Of a DNA stretch of 5,724 nt, positions 1 to 5,161 are shown in pieces; positions within the stretch are counted from its first letter, which is position 1, and each line of letters starts with the position of its first letter. Made by a program: the position numbers and the translations under genes. Under the pieces are notes generated by a model, which worked only from the letters and a program-made list of their open reading frames with translations, made no database searches and had not been told where the DNA came from. The DNA is from Nitratireductor sp. (GTDB taxonomy: Bacteria > Pseudomonadota > Alphaproteobacteria > Rhizobiales > Rhizobiaceae), in NCBI GenBank assembly GCA_020441735.1, contig JAGRLQ010000250.1, positions 1 to 5,724 on the forward strand, given 5' to 3'.

Positions 1-473
1 AGCGGTGCACCGGCCTCGATCAGGATGCGGACGACTTCATGATGGCCGAGATGGGCTGCCGCAATCAGCGCCGTGCCGATGTAGCGGCTGGTGATGTTGG
101 TGGGCTTGTTTCCCGCGGCAAGCGCCGCCTTCAGCATGTCGGTATCGTTGGCGACGGCAGCAATGGTCACGGCGTCATAGGCATCGTTTTCAAGCTTGTT
201 CATGTCGGCACCAGCCTTTGCCAGAGCTGCGATTGCCGGTTCGTGGGAGGCGTGGGCAGCGATATGAACGGCGGTTCGGCCATATCCGTCTGTGCGTTCC
301 AACTCGCCTGCCGCGATGGTTTCCCGAAGGGTTTCGAGGTCTCCCTGATGGGCAGCGCGCAGAATACCGTCATAGGCGGCAACCTCCGCCGGCGTGGGAG
401 GAACCTGCGCCTGGGCCAGGATCGGCAGAGCAGGGGCGAGGGCGAATGCAAGCAGCAAAGTGGCGGGTTTCAT
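1..473 (-). CDS. Secreted ankyrin-repeat protein, 5' part (runs off the left edge)
   Basis: Reading leftward from the ATG at 473-471, 157 complete codons are open to the window edge, so the C-terminus is missing. Residues 1-22 form a typical Sec signal peptide: Lys at position 2, a hydrophobic Leu/Ala core (about 5-19) and an A-Q-A cleavage site before Gln23. The mature part holds about four ankyrin-type helical repeats (from about residue 34). Landmarks are G-R-T-A-V-H-I-A-A near 65-73, A-K-A-G-A-D near 85-90, and a well-formed A-A-H-L-G-H-H-E-V-V-R-I-L-I-E-A-G-A near 139-155. Ankyrin repeats bind proteins; with this leader the product should act in the periplasm or outside the cell, but no partner can be named. 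The start is supported by a purine-rich ribosome site six bases upstream. It is divergent from ubiA. A TTGACA hexamer lies upstream on this strand (547-542), but no good -10 follows it. The family call is confident; the function is unknown. Confidence 0.88.
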   Translation of the reverse strand, partial: MKPATLLLAFALAPALPILAQAQVPPTPAEVAAYDGILRAAHQGDLETLRETIAAGELERTDGYGRTAVHIAAHASHEPAIAALAKAGADMNKLENDAYDAVTIAAVANDTDMLKAALAAGNKPTNITSRYIGTALIAAAHLGHHEVVRILIEAGAP

Positions 474-479
474 GAACGG

Positions 480-487
480 CTCCTTTT
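480..487 (-). promoter_or_regulatory. Ribosome binding site of the ankyrin-repeat gene
   Basis: On the minus strand the sequence AAAAGGAG ends six bases before the ATG at 473. It is a good Shine-Dalgarno match and fixes the start that gives a clean signal peptide. Confidence 0.75.
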
Positions 488-628
488 GGGCCATTCAAGA
501 ACCGGTAATTGTGGCAGGCAACGGGGTCGCACTGAACAATCTGTCAAACGGAAATGGAATTAGTATCCGCAAGTGGAATACAGACGAAGCAGCTTGACCG
601 GGCTTGCGGCGACCGCCAAACAGGCGCC

Positions 629-1612
629 ATGGAAGATGCTCGAAAGACGGACGATACCGGCAAGATGGTCGCCGACGCCTTGCGCGGAAGCTGGGTTCAC
701 CGCTTCCTGCCGCAATCTGTCTGGCCCTATGCCCAGCTCGCCCGCTGGGAGCGCCCGATCGGTTGGAAACTGCTGATGTGGCCCTGCTGGTGGTCGGCGA
801 CCATGGCAATGGCCCACATGATGCAACTACCCATCATGGGCGGCATGGGTTGGGCGTTTCTGGCAACGCTGGTGCCGCTCTTGATGTTGTTTTCCGCTGG
901 CGCCTTCGTCATGCGCGGGGCAGGCTGCACCTACAACGATCTGGTGGATGAGGACATCGACGCCCAGGTCGCGCGTACCCGCTCGCGCCCGCTGCCTTCC
1001 GGCCGGGTCACGAAGAAGAAGGCTACTGCCTTCCTGGCGCTGCAATTGCTGGCAGGCCTTGCCATCCTGCTCCAGTTCAACTGGACGACCATCATCACCG
1101 GCGTCATCTCGGTCGTCACGATTGTTGTCTACCCTTTCATGAAACGCATCACCTGGTGGCCGCAGCTTTTTCTCGGCTTTGCCTTTTCCTGGGGGGCGCT
1201 GGTCGGCTGGACGGCGGTCATGGACGCAATGAACTGGCCTGCCATCATTCTCTATGCCGGCTGCATCTGCTGGGTGATCGCCTATGACACGATCTACGCC
1301 CATCAGGACATCGAGGACGACGCGCTGGTCGGCGTCAAATCGACCGCGCGGCTCTTTGCCGAAAATACCAAGCCGGCGGTCTCGGCGCTTTATGCGGCAG
1401 CCCTCATTCTGTTTGCGATTGCCTTCTGGCTCACCGCCATGCCCTGGCCAGCCTGGCTTGGTCTTGCCGCCGGCGCGGCGCACATGATCTGGCAGATCAG
1501 GACCCTCGACATTCACGATCCGGCCAACTGCCTCTTCCGCTTCAAGTCGAACAGCGGCTTCGGCTGGATCCTGTTTGCCGGGCTGCTGGCGTCAGCATTG
1601 CTGCGTTTCTGA
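629..1612 (+). CDS. ubiA: 4-hydroxybenzoate polyprenyltransferase UbiA
   Basis: An integral membrane prenyltransferase that attaches the polyprenyl tail to 4-hydroxybenzoate, an early committed step of ubiquinone synthesis in the inner membrane. From the ATG at 629 it has 327 residues, close to the family norm. The first Asp-rich motif N-D-L-V-D-E-D-I-D is at 103-111, matching NDxxDxxxD, and is followed by R-T-R-S-R-P-L-P-S-G (116-125). The second motif, Y-D-T-I-Y-A-H-Q-D-I-E-D-D, is at 219-231 and is followed by V-G-V-K-S-T-A. Both Mg2+/diphosphate sites therefore look intact. Several hydrophobic segments fit the usual multi-helix fold, and the C-terminal N-C-L-F-R-F-K-S-N stretch is typical of proteobacterial UbiA. 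The frame is open back to an ATG at 554, giving 25 extra polar residues. I prefer 629 because AGG lies four bases upstream and the shorter N-terminus fits homologues; 665 is a further option. The gene stands alone between two minus-strand genes. Confidence 0.93.
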   Translation: MEDARKTDDTGKMVADALRGSWVHRFLPQSVWPYAQLARWERPIGWKLLMWPCWWSATMAMAHMMQLPIMGGMGWAFLATLVPLLMLFSAGAFVMRGAGCTYNDLVDEDIDAQVARTRSRPLPSGRVTKKKATAFLALQLLAGLAILLQFNWTTIITGVISVVTIVVYPFMKRITWWPQLFLGFAFSWGALVGWTAVMDAMNWPAIILYAGCICWVIAYDTIYAHQDIEDDALVGVKSTARLFAENTKPAVSALYAAALILFAIAFWLTAMPWPAWLGLAAGAAHMIWQIRTLDIHDPANCLFRFKSNSGFGWILFAGLLASALLRF

Positions 1613-1671
1613 TTGGAACTTCTGACAGCGAGCGAAGAGCAAGTCGCCAACAAGCAATGCAAAAACTGGTC

Positions 1672-1706
1672 GGGCGGCACATCGGGTCCCCAATGCACCG
1701 CCCTTT
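1672..1706. terminator. Possible weak terminator hairpin between ubiA and the DUF6101-like gene
   Basis: In the 115-base convergent gap, GGGCGG (1672-1677) can pair with CCGCCC (1698-1703), which is followed by TTT (1704-1706). Alternative inner pairing GCA/TGC is possible, with a loop of about 14-20 bases. It lies 60 bases after the ubiA stop and 25 bases before the end of the opposing gene, so it could serve either direction. The stem is short and the T-run minimal, so the call is tentative. Confidence 0.3.
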
Positions 1707-1727
1707 GGCTTCGCCAATTCAATTTGA

Positions 1728-2327
1728 TTAGTTTCGTGCGATGATTTCCGCTGCGCTCAGCCTGGTGACTTCGCTGACCGTGCCGGGCTTGCGGCGGCGC
1801 GCAAACCACGGGCGATGCTTGATCGCGGTGATCCGCTTGCGGCGTGCGATCGGATCTTCGACCATGACGGCACCCAGTTCGTTCTTCACCGGCTGGGCCA
1901 TGCCGTCGGCTTCGACAATCAGCATGGGCAGCCGCATCAACCGGCTCCAGGAATGCCAGTCTGCAGCGATATCGTCGAGATCATCGGCAACCAGTACCGG
2001 AATGCACAGCGCCGGATCGTGATGATGCAGTTCGAGTGAAACCGTGCGGCTACCATCCTCATGTTCCACGCAACGCGCGGCAATGCCCTTGAAGGAGCGT
2101 GCCGGCAGCGCAAAGGAAAGCGGCAGGCCCGACTGCGGCATGTTCATCTTCACCGACACACCGGTGCGGTCGAGCGTATAGTGAATGTTGTTGTGGGAGA
2201 ATGCGATCCGGTCAGGGATCGCATACGGGTCCAGGCGGAAAAAGCGCTGCTGCTTTTTCGCAGACTGCTTTTCCCCAACGTGCTTCTCATTGGCAGCATG
2301 TGCTGCAGCGGCGGCCTTTTTGACCAT
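1728..2327 (-). CDS. DUF6101-like family protein
   Basis: A 199-residue soluble protein with no signal peptide or membrane segment. I recognise it as resembling the DUF6101 family found in Rhizobiales, whose function is not known to me. Residues 2-27 are Ala/Lys-rich and low in complexity. The body (about 29-160) contains D-P-Y-A-I-P-D-R (33-40), an L-E-L-H-H-H-D-P-A-L patch (98-107), an acidic A-D-D-L-D-D-I-A-A-D-W (114-124), and L-P-M-L-I-V-E-A-D-G (133-142). The C-terminal part is strongly basic, with R-R-K-R at 162-165 and R-R-R-K at 177-180, which could suit nucleic-acid or membrane-surface binding; this is inference only. The ATG at 2327 is supported by AGAGAGG a few bases upstream. The stop is TAA. 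It is convergent with ubiA and separated from the next upstream gene on its own strand by 233 bases, so it is probably transcribed alone. Family recognition is from memory. Confidence 0.85.
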   Translation of the reverse strand: MVKKAAAAAHAANEKHVGEKQSAKKQQRFFRLDPYAIPDRIAFSHNNIHYTLDRTGVSVKMNMPQSGLPLSFALPARSFKGIAARCVEHEDGSRTVSLELHHHDPALCIPVLVADDLDDIAADWHSWSRLMRLPMLIVEADGMAQPVKNELGAVMVEDPIARRKRITAIKHRPWFARRRKPGTVSEVTRLSAAEIIARN

Positions 2328-2332
2328 TGTTG

Positions 2333-2339
2333 CCTCTCT
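2333..2339 (-). promoter_or_regulatory. Ribosome binding site of the DUF6101-like gene
   Basis: AGAGAGG on the minus strand ends five bases before the ATG at 2327, supporting that start over internal alternatives. Confidence 0.65.
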
Positions 2340-2385
2340 GTCTTCCCTTCAGAGCCCGGTTCTTTGCCGGTGCTTCTGTTCACGG

Positions 2386-2415
2386 ATATTGTTGTTTTTG
2401 TTTTCCGTGTGTGAA
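2386..2415 (-). promoter_or_regulatory. Candidate promoter for the DUF6101-like gene
   Basis: On the minus strand TTCACA (2415-2410) and CAATAT (2391-2386) are spaced by 18 bases within an AT-rich tract, about 58 bases upstream of the start codon. The -35 matches TTGACA at five of six positions; the -10 matches only half of the consensus. This is a motif-only call. Confidence 0.25.
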
Positions 2416-2459
2416 GGAGAATAGCAGAGGCCAATCCCAATTCGCTTAAGAGAGAGGGT

Positions 2460-2526
2460 GAATCCTTCCTTACCGCCATCTGTGGTTATTGAATGATTAC
2501 AGGGGGTAAGAAAGAAAAAAGGATTC
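2460..2526. repeat. Long imperfect inverted repeat (hairpin) in the intergenic gap
   Basis: GAATCCTT (2460-2467) is complementary to AAGGATTC (2519-2526). Inside it CTTACC (2469-2474) pairs with GGTAAG (2505-2510), and inside that CTGTGGT (2480-2486) pairs with ATTACAG (2496-2502) using two G-U pairs. One arm has an extra purine-rich bulge of eight bases. On the minus strand this bulge becomes a T-rich run, about 40 bases after the flavoenzyme stop. It may act as a transcript 3' end or leader structure. The rest of the 233-base gap (2328-2560) shows no gene. Confidence 0.45.
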
Positions 2527-2560
2527 TTTTCAGGAGGTTAAGGCCCGCCCGGGCTGGGGC

Positions 2561-3982
2561 TCAGACCACCTTGCCGGGGTTCATGATCCCATTGGGGTCG
2601 AGCGCCTGCTTGATCGTGCGCATCATGGCGAGTGCTGCGGGATCCTTGGTCCTTGCCAGCAGATCGCGCTTCAAGCGCCCGATCCCGTGCTCGGCGGAGA
2701 TCGAGCCGTCCATCTCGATCACCAGCGCATGGACGCCATCCTGGATGCGTTCGCGTTCCGCCAGAAACGCTTCGGCGGCCATGCCTTCCGGCTGGCTCAC
2801 ATTGTAGTGGATGTTGCCGTCGCCCATATGGCCGAAAGGAAAAGGCCGGGCGCCAGGGCAGACGGTTTCGACGATGGGGGCGGCCCGCTCTATGAATTCG
2901 GGAATGCGGTGTGCGGCGACCGAGATATCATGCTTGATCGAACCACCGAGCCGTTTCTGGGATTCCGGCATCGTCTCGCGGATCGCCCAGAAGGAAAGCC
3001 GTTGTGTCTCGTTCGCAGAGACAGCCGCATCCTCGATCGTGCCGTTTTCAAGCGCCGCGCCGAGCAGGGCTTCCAGTTCCGTTTCGGCGTCCTGTTGCGA
3101 CCGGGCAGAGGAAATCTCCATCAGCACCTGCCAGTCATGGCGGGCGGCAAGCGGGATACGGATCTGCGGATAGTGATCGAACACCGCATCAACACCGATG
3201 CGCGGCATGAACTCGAAGGCCGTCAGCGTGCGCCCGGCTTTTTCAAGTGCCGCATTGAGCAGGTCGAGCGCATGCGCCGGTGTGGCAAGTCCGATCCATG
3301 CTGCAGCCTTGCCTTTGGATTTGGGAAACAGTTTCACGACCGCCGCCGTCACCACGCCGAGCGTTCCTTCAGCACCGATGAAGAGGTCTTTCAGATCGTA
3401 GCCCGTATTGTCCTTCTTCAGCTTGGAAAGCCCGTTCCAGATTTCGCCCCGCGGCGTCACCACTTCGAGCCCTAGCACCAGCTCGCGCGTATTGCCGTAA
3501 GCGAGCACACCGGTACCGCCCGCATTGGTCGAGATGTTGCCGCCGATCTGGCAGGAGCCTTCCGCCGCCAGCGACAGGGGAAACAGAAGATCATGGGTGC
3601 CGGCCTTCTCCTGGATCGTCTGCAGGATCACGCCGGCCTCGACCGTCATGGTCCTGCCCGCCGTGTCAATCTCGCGGATGCGGTTCATCCGTTCCATGGA
3701 CAGCACGATCTGGCTGCCGCTTTCATCGGGCACGCCGCCCGCCGCATGGCCTGTGTGTCCGCCCTGGGGAACGATAGCGGTCTTCGTTTCATTGGCAAGT
3801 GCCAGGATCGCCGCCACTTCTTCGGTACTGTCCGGTTTCAGCACCAGCGGGGTGTTGCCAATAATCATGTCGCGGTTCTCATGCGTGTAATGGGTGAGAT
3901 CGTCAGCCGGCGTCAGCGTGTTGGTGTCACCGACGATCGCTGTAAAGCGCGCGAGCAGGTCCTTGCCGGGGATGGTTGCCAT
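2561..3982 (-). CDS. FAD-binding oxidoreductase, GlcD / D-2-hydroxyglutarate dehydrogenase-like
   Basis: A 473-residue flavoenzyme of the VAO/PCMH fold that oxidises a D-2-hydroxyacid, probably passing electrons to electron-transfer flavoprotein or the quinone pool. The N-terminal FAD domain (about 40-220) shows V-P-Q-G-G-H-T-G-H (71-79), I-G-G-N-I-S-T-N-A-G-G (147-156) and the L-F-I-G-A-E-G-T-L-G-V-V-T block (200-212). The C-terminal FAD-oxidase domain holds W-A-I-R-E (332-336), I-K-H-D (349-352), G-H-M-G-D-G-N-I-H (384-392), A-E-H-G-I-G (430-435) and a closing D-P-N-G-I-M-N-P-G-K. His385, His392 and Glu431 match the metal ligands known in D2HGDH, with His432 as the likely catalytic base. 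The substrate may be D-2-hydroxyglutarate, D-lactate or a relative. The ATG at 3982 is preferred over an upstream in-frame ATG at 4084. It overlaps the tsaC stop by one base (TGATG), and GGGGAG lies eight bases upstream. The two genes should be co-transcribed and translationally coupled. Confidence 0.92.
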   Translation of the reverse strand: MATIPGKDLLARFTAIVGDTNTLTPADDLTHYTHENRDMIIGNTPLVLKPDSTEEVAAILALANETKTAIVPQGGHTGHAAGGVPDESGSQIVLSMERMNRIREIDTAGRTMTVEAGVILQTIQEKAGTHDLLFPLSLAAEGSCQIGGNISTNAGGTGVLAYGNTRELVLGLEVVTPRGEIWNGLSKLKKDNTGYDLKDLFIGAEGTLGVVTAAVVKLFPKSKGKAAAWIGLATPAHALDLLNAALEKAGRTLTAFEFMPRIGVDAVFDHYPQIRIPLAARHDWQVLMEISSARSQQDAETELEALLGAALENGTIEDAAVSANETQRLSFWAIRETMPESQKRLGGSIKHDISVAAHRIPEFIERAAPIVETVCPGARPFPFGHMGDGNIHYNVSQPEGMAAEAFLAERERIQDGVHALVIEMDGSISAEHGIGRLKRDLLARTKDPAALAMMRTIKQALDPNGIMNPGKVV

Positions 3983-4965
3983 CAGCCTGGCTCCCCGGAT
4001 TTGGAGGGCCGTGGCGCGGCAGCCCGCTGCAGCCGGTCGTTGATGGCAATACCCAATTCCTCCCGGGGGATGGGCGATACGCAAATAAGGTCGGCACCGC
4101 TTTCATCAAGCTGCTTGAGATAAGCGTAGAGATTGGCAGCCGCCTCGACGAGATTGCTTGTCTCGCTCAGATTGAGACCTTCGGCGGCATTGGCCGGTTT
4201 GGCCCGGTTGCCGAAGCCAAGCCAGGCAGCACCATCCGGACAGGTCTCGCAATCGAGCATGACTTGTGCATCGGGCGCGTAGTGGCTCTTCATCATGCCG
4301 GGCGCCAGAACCTTTCCGTCTGTATCGGGAAGGTCCACCGGCTTGCCTGCAACATCGGCGATTTCCTCGGCAGTGATGACGCCCGGCCGCAGGAGGATAA
4401 GCCGGTTGCCATCGATCTTGACGATGGTCGACTCAAGCCCCGCCTCGCAGGCTCCGGCATCAAGGATCAGCAGGTCAGTGCCGGCAAAATCTGCCGCCAC
4501 ATGCTGCGCTGTCGTGGGCGAAATACGCCCCGAACGGTTTGCGCTGGGGGCGGCCAGAGGCCTGCCAAAGGCAGAGATCACCTGCCGGGAAAATCCGCGC
4601 GGGCATCTGAGCCCGATGCTGTCGAGCCCCGCCGTTACCAGATCATGAATACCGCTTTCGGGAACAAGCGGTAGAATGAGTGTCAGCGGCCCCGGCCAGA
4701 ACGTATTGGCAAGCCGTTCGGCAATCATGTCAAACTTGCCGTATTGCTGCGCCATTACTACGCCGTCAACATGGCAGATCAGCGGGTTGAAGCTCGGGCG
4801 CTGTTTGGTGGCGAAAATCTTGGCCACCGCTTCGCCACTGGTGGCATCAGCCGCAAGGCCGTAGACGGTCTCCGTCGGGATCGCGACAAGTTCCCCGGCA
4901 CGCAATTTGCCAATGGCGCGGTTAAGCGCGTCTGTGCTGTGATTGGCAATGATGATTTCCGGCAT
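3982..4965 (-). CDS. tsaC: L-threonylcarbamoyladenylate synthase, Sua5-type (TsaC family)
   Basis: This cytoplasmic enzyme makes threonylcarbamoyl-AMP from threonine, bicarbonate and ATP, the first step of t6A37 modification of ANN-decoding tRNAs. At 327 residues it is the long, two-domain Sua5 form. The YrdC domain (about 8-200) has P-T-E-T-V-Y-G-L-A-A-D-A (30-41), K-Q-R-P-S-F-N-P-L (54-62), W-P-G-P-L-T (90-95), S-A-N-R-S-G (141-146) and S-T-I-V (179-182). The linker P-G-M-M-K-S-H-Y-A-P (222-231) is the conserved PGxxxxHYxP element that closes the active site. The Sua5 domain follows and ends with A-I-N-D-R-L-Q-R-A-A (307-316). No better start lies upstream in frame than the ATG at 4965, although its ribosome site is poor. 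It is the first gene of a two-gene unit with the flavoenzyme, sharing a base with its start, and is divergent from the acyl-CoA dehydrogenase. Confidence 0.94.
   Translation of the reverse strand: MPEIIIANHSTDALNRAIGKLRAGELVAIPTETVYGLAADATSGEAVAKIFATKQRPSFNPLICHVDGVVMAQQYGKFDMIAERLANTFWPGPLTLILPLVPESGIHDLVTAGLDSIGLRCPRGFSRQVISAFGRPLAAPSANRSGRISPTTAQHVAADFAGTDLLILDAGACEAGLESTIVKIDGNRLILLRPGVITAEEIADVAGKPVDLPDTDGKVLAPGMMKSHYAPDAQVMLDCETCPDGAAWLGFGNRAKPANAAEGLNLSETSNLVEAAANLYAYLKQLDESGADLICVSPIPREELGIAINDRLQRAAAPRPSKSGEPG
3988..3997 (-). promoter_or_regulatory. Ribosome binding site of the flavoenzyme inside the tsaC 3' end
   Basis: GGGGAG on the minus strand lies within the last codons of tsaC, about eight bases before the ATG at 3982. 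It decides the start at 3982 rather than 4084, because nothing comparable precedes the upstream ATG. Confidence 0.55.
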
Positions 4966-4990
4966 GACAGGAACCCGTTGAAGGCTGTTC

Positions 4991-5019
4991 CATATCGGGT
5001 TGCCGCCGGTTTCGCAAAG
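4991..5019 (-). promoter_or_regulatory. Candidate promoter for the tsaC-flavoenzyme unit
   Basis: On the minus strand CTTTGC (5019-5014) and GATATG (4996-4991) are 17 bases apart, some 26 bases upstream of the tsaC ATG. Both hexamers are only partial matches to sigma-70-type elements, so this is a placement guess for the expected promoter in the divergent gap. Confidence 0.22.
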
Positions 5020-5098
5020 AGTGATTTCCCCGGGCCGGCAACGCGGGTAAGGTCGTTGCCATTCGTGACAATCGACAGCGCCTTTGCCGCATGTTTAA

Positions 5099-5114
5099 TT
5101 GACGTAAACGTCAA
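5099..5114. promoter_or_regulatory. Palindromic operator TTGACGT-AA-ACGTCAA, LiuR-like
   Basis: A perfect inverted repeat of 7-base arms (TTGACGT and ACGTCAA) around a two-base AA centre sits 48 bases before the acyl-CoA dehydrogenase start. Its form resembles the palindromes assigned to LiuR, a MerR-family regulator of branched-chain amino acid and acyl-CoA degradation in proteobacteria. The left arm also contains TTGACG (5099-5104), which could be the -35 of the plus-strand promoter; the hexamer 17 bases further on (TAGCGC, 5122-5127) is a poor -10. A regulator bound here would overlap that promoter. The palindrome is seen directly; the regulator identity is inferred from recall of the motif and from the downstream gene. 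Confidence 0.65.
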
Positions 5115-5148
5115 AATCCTGTAGCGCTCCGGCAGCTTTCAGCCGTAT

Positions 5149-5156
5149 GAGGAGGA
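5149..5156 (+). promoter_or_regulatory. Strong ribosome binding site of the acyl-CoA dehydrogenase
   Basis: GAGGAGGA contains a full GGAGG core ending six bases before the ATG at 5162. This rules out the in-frame ATG at 5147, which lies upstream of the ribosome site itself. Confidence 0.85.
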
Positions 5157-5161
5157 ACCCA

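Noticed and set aside
39..563. 174-codon plus-strand frame opposite the ankyrin gene
   Set aside because: The minus strand gives a signal peptide plus ankyrin repeats with a good ribosome site; this product has no recognisable features.
827..1516. 229-codon open frame antisense to ubiA
   Set aside because: It is a shadow of the GC-rich ubiA frame, with Arg/Asp/Gly-heavy composition, no recognisable domain and no ribosome site.
2381..2409. CACGGA/TCCGTG inverted repeat upstream of the DUF6101-like gene
   Set aside because: Only six-base arms 17 bases apart with no extension; readily expected by chance.
2150..2479. 109-codon minus-strand frame reaching into the intergenic gap
   Set aside because: It overlaps the DUF6101-like gene out of frame and its ATG lacks a ribosome site.
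2543..2562. GC-rich self-complementary patch just after the flavoenzyme stop as a terminator
   Set aside because: The stem is short or has no loop, and the nearest T-run is about 20 bases further on, so it does not meet the form of an intrinsic terminator.
2687..3475. 262-codon plus-strand frame opposite the flavoenzyme
   Set aside because: The minus strand encodes a complete flavoenzyme with all motifs here; this frame has an Arg/His-rich, domain-free product.
3976..4674. 232-codon plus-strand frame opposite tsaC
   Set aside because: Antisense shadow of an unmistakable Sua5-type gene.
4779..5114. 111-codon minus-strand frame starting at a TTG inside the palindrome
   Set aside because: Most of it overlaps tsaC in another frame, the TTG has no ribosome site, and the product shows no known motif.
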